Shown in pieces: positions 63,748 to 64,000 of a stretch of DNA of 64,000 nt. Below the pieces are notes generated by a model. That model searched no databases and was not told where the DNA came from. It saw only the letters and a list, made by a program, of their open reading frames with translations. The DNA is from Cryomorpha sp963748925 (GTDB lineage Bacteria; Bacteroidota; Bacteroidia; Flavobacteriales_D; Cryomorphaceae), in assembly GCA_963748925.1 (NCBI GenBank), contig CAVVKG010000003.1:186001-250000 (forward strand). The letters run 5' to 3'. The stretch's first letter is position 1. The number at the start of each line of letters is the position of its first letter. The position numbers were made by a program, and so were the translations under genes.

Positions 63748-64000
63748 TTGTCTATTGCGATAATTCTTGTTTGCAATTTTTCTGCGAAAGCGCAATTCTT
63801 TACTCCTTCTGATACGCTCAACAAAAATCGGCTAATCTTTGCTACTACGACCACGGCTGTGGGTTATGGTGCCACAATGATTGGTTTAAACGAACTCTGG
63901 TATAAAGAGTATCCGCGTAGCGAATTCCACTTTTTTAATGACAACAAAGCCTGGATGCAGATGGATAAGGCCGGTCATGCACTTACTTCCTATCAACTTG
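63748..64000 (+). CDS. DUF2279 membrane/periplasmic protein, 3'-truncated
   Basis: The first 84 codons of a DUF2279 (YfiM-like) protein. A signal-like helix ends SAKAQ. The conserved MIGLNELWYKEYPRSEFHFFNDNKAWMQMDKAGHA motif follows (positions about 63878-63982; key residues are the Trp/Tyr pair, FNDN and DKxGHA). The start is uncertain: no ATG precedes the signal peptide in frame. The TTG at 63748 is the best candidate, although initiation could be earlier. The gene runs off the window. Confidence 0.75.
   Translation, partial: MSIAIILVCNFSAKAQFFTPSDTLNKNRLIFATTTTAVGYGATMIGLNELWYKEYPRSEFHFFNDNKAWMQMDKAGHALTSYQL

Noticed and set aside
1..64000. CRISPR arrays, insertion sequences, prophage genes
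   Set aside because: No regularly spaced repeats, transposase, integrase or phage structural genes were seen anywhere in the window.

Overview
The window is chromosomal DNA of a Bacteroidetes bacterium, most likely a marine Flavobacteriales (Cryomorphaceae/Schleiferiaceae-like) lineage. The evidence is Type IX secretion C-terminal sorting domains (YPNP/KPNP-type) on several secreted proteins, a TamL/TamB pair in which TamL is a lipoprotein, Bacteroidetes-type promoters (TTTG, 17-23 bases, TAnnTTTG) before many genes, little use of Shine-Dalgarno sites, and moderate AT richness. The genus is not proven by the sequence.

Layout. 1-1115: 3'-truncated citrate synthase. 1257-7460 (minus): a thioredoxin-fold protein, then a peptide-utilisation cluster of a DPP4-type peptidase and two POT peptide transporters, one with a frameshift and one decayed. 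8.0-14.2 kb: carotenoid enzyme, PPK2, SulP transporter, patatin, a CsbD stress protein with a sigma54-like promoter, and a DUF58 protein. 14.3-18.1 kb is the most accessory stretch. A tRNA-Asp gene is followed by a GIY-YIG nuclease gene bracketed by a perfect 59-bp direct repeat of the tRNA 3' end, its terminator and a promoter-like box. Next comes a basic protein of unknown function plus the RNA-repair/ribosome-rescue pair RtcB-PrfH. 18.3-24.9 kb: a BaiN-type flavoprotein, an asparagine-synthetase-like enzyme lacking the glutaminase cysteine, a small outer-membrane protein, a subtilase and a secreted repeat protein. 24.9-27.4 kb: ergothioneine genes egtB-egtD-DUF427, with three frameshifts. 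27.4-31.2 kb (minus): the dapD, GT9, TsaC-like, cca operon, with two frameshifts. 31.3-35.2 kb: AI-2E exporter, secreted hydrolase, ruvX-clpP. 35.5-42.7 kb (minus): tamB-tamL. 42.9-51.4 kb: GT-C protein, LOG, PEP carboxylase, helicase, uracil-DNA glycosylase, a 35-residue membrane peptide, a zinc-ribbon protein and a BASS transporter preceded by a structured RNA. 51.7-63.4 kb (mostly minus): CPXCG protein, typA, secreted propeller protein, SPFH protein, PQQ-type sugar dehydrogenase, LolA and a split ftsK. The window ends in a DUF2279 gene.

The best candidates for undescribed biology are: (1) the GIY-YIG unit bracketed by tRNA-Asp 3'-end repeats; (2) the roughly 165-nt structured RNA, ending in a terminator, just before the BASS transporter; (3) the unknown basic protein that overlaps rtcB in the RtcB-PrfH operon. 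A caution applies to gene integrity. Six single-base frameshifts (POT1, egtB twice, egtD, cca, tsaC-like) all look like one extra base, and ftsK is split with the opposite shift. Sequencing error and genuine decay cannot be told apart from this sequence alone.
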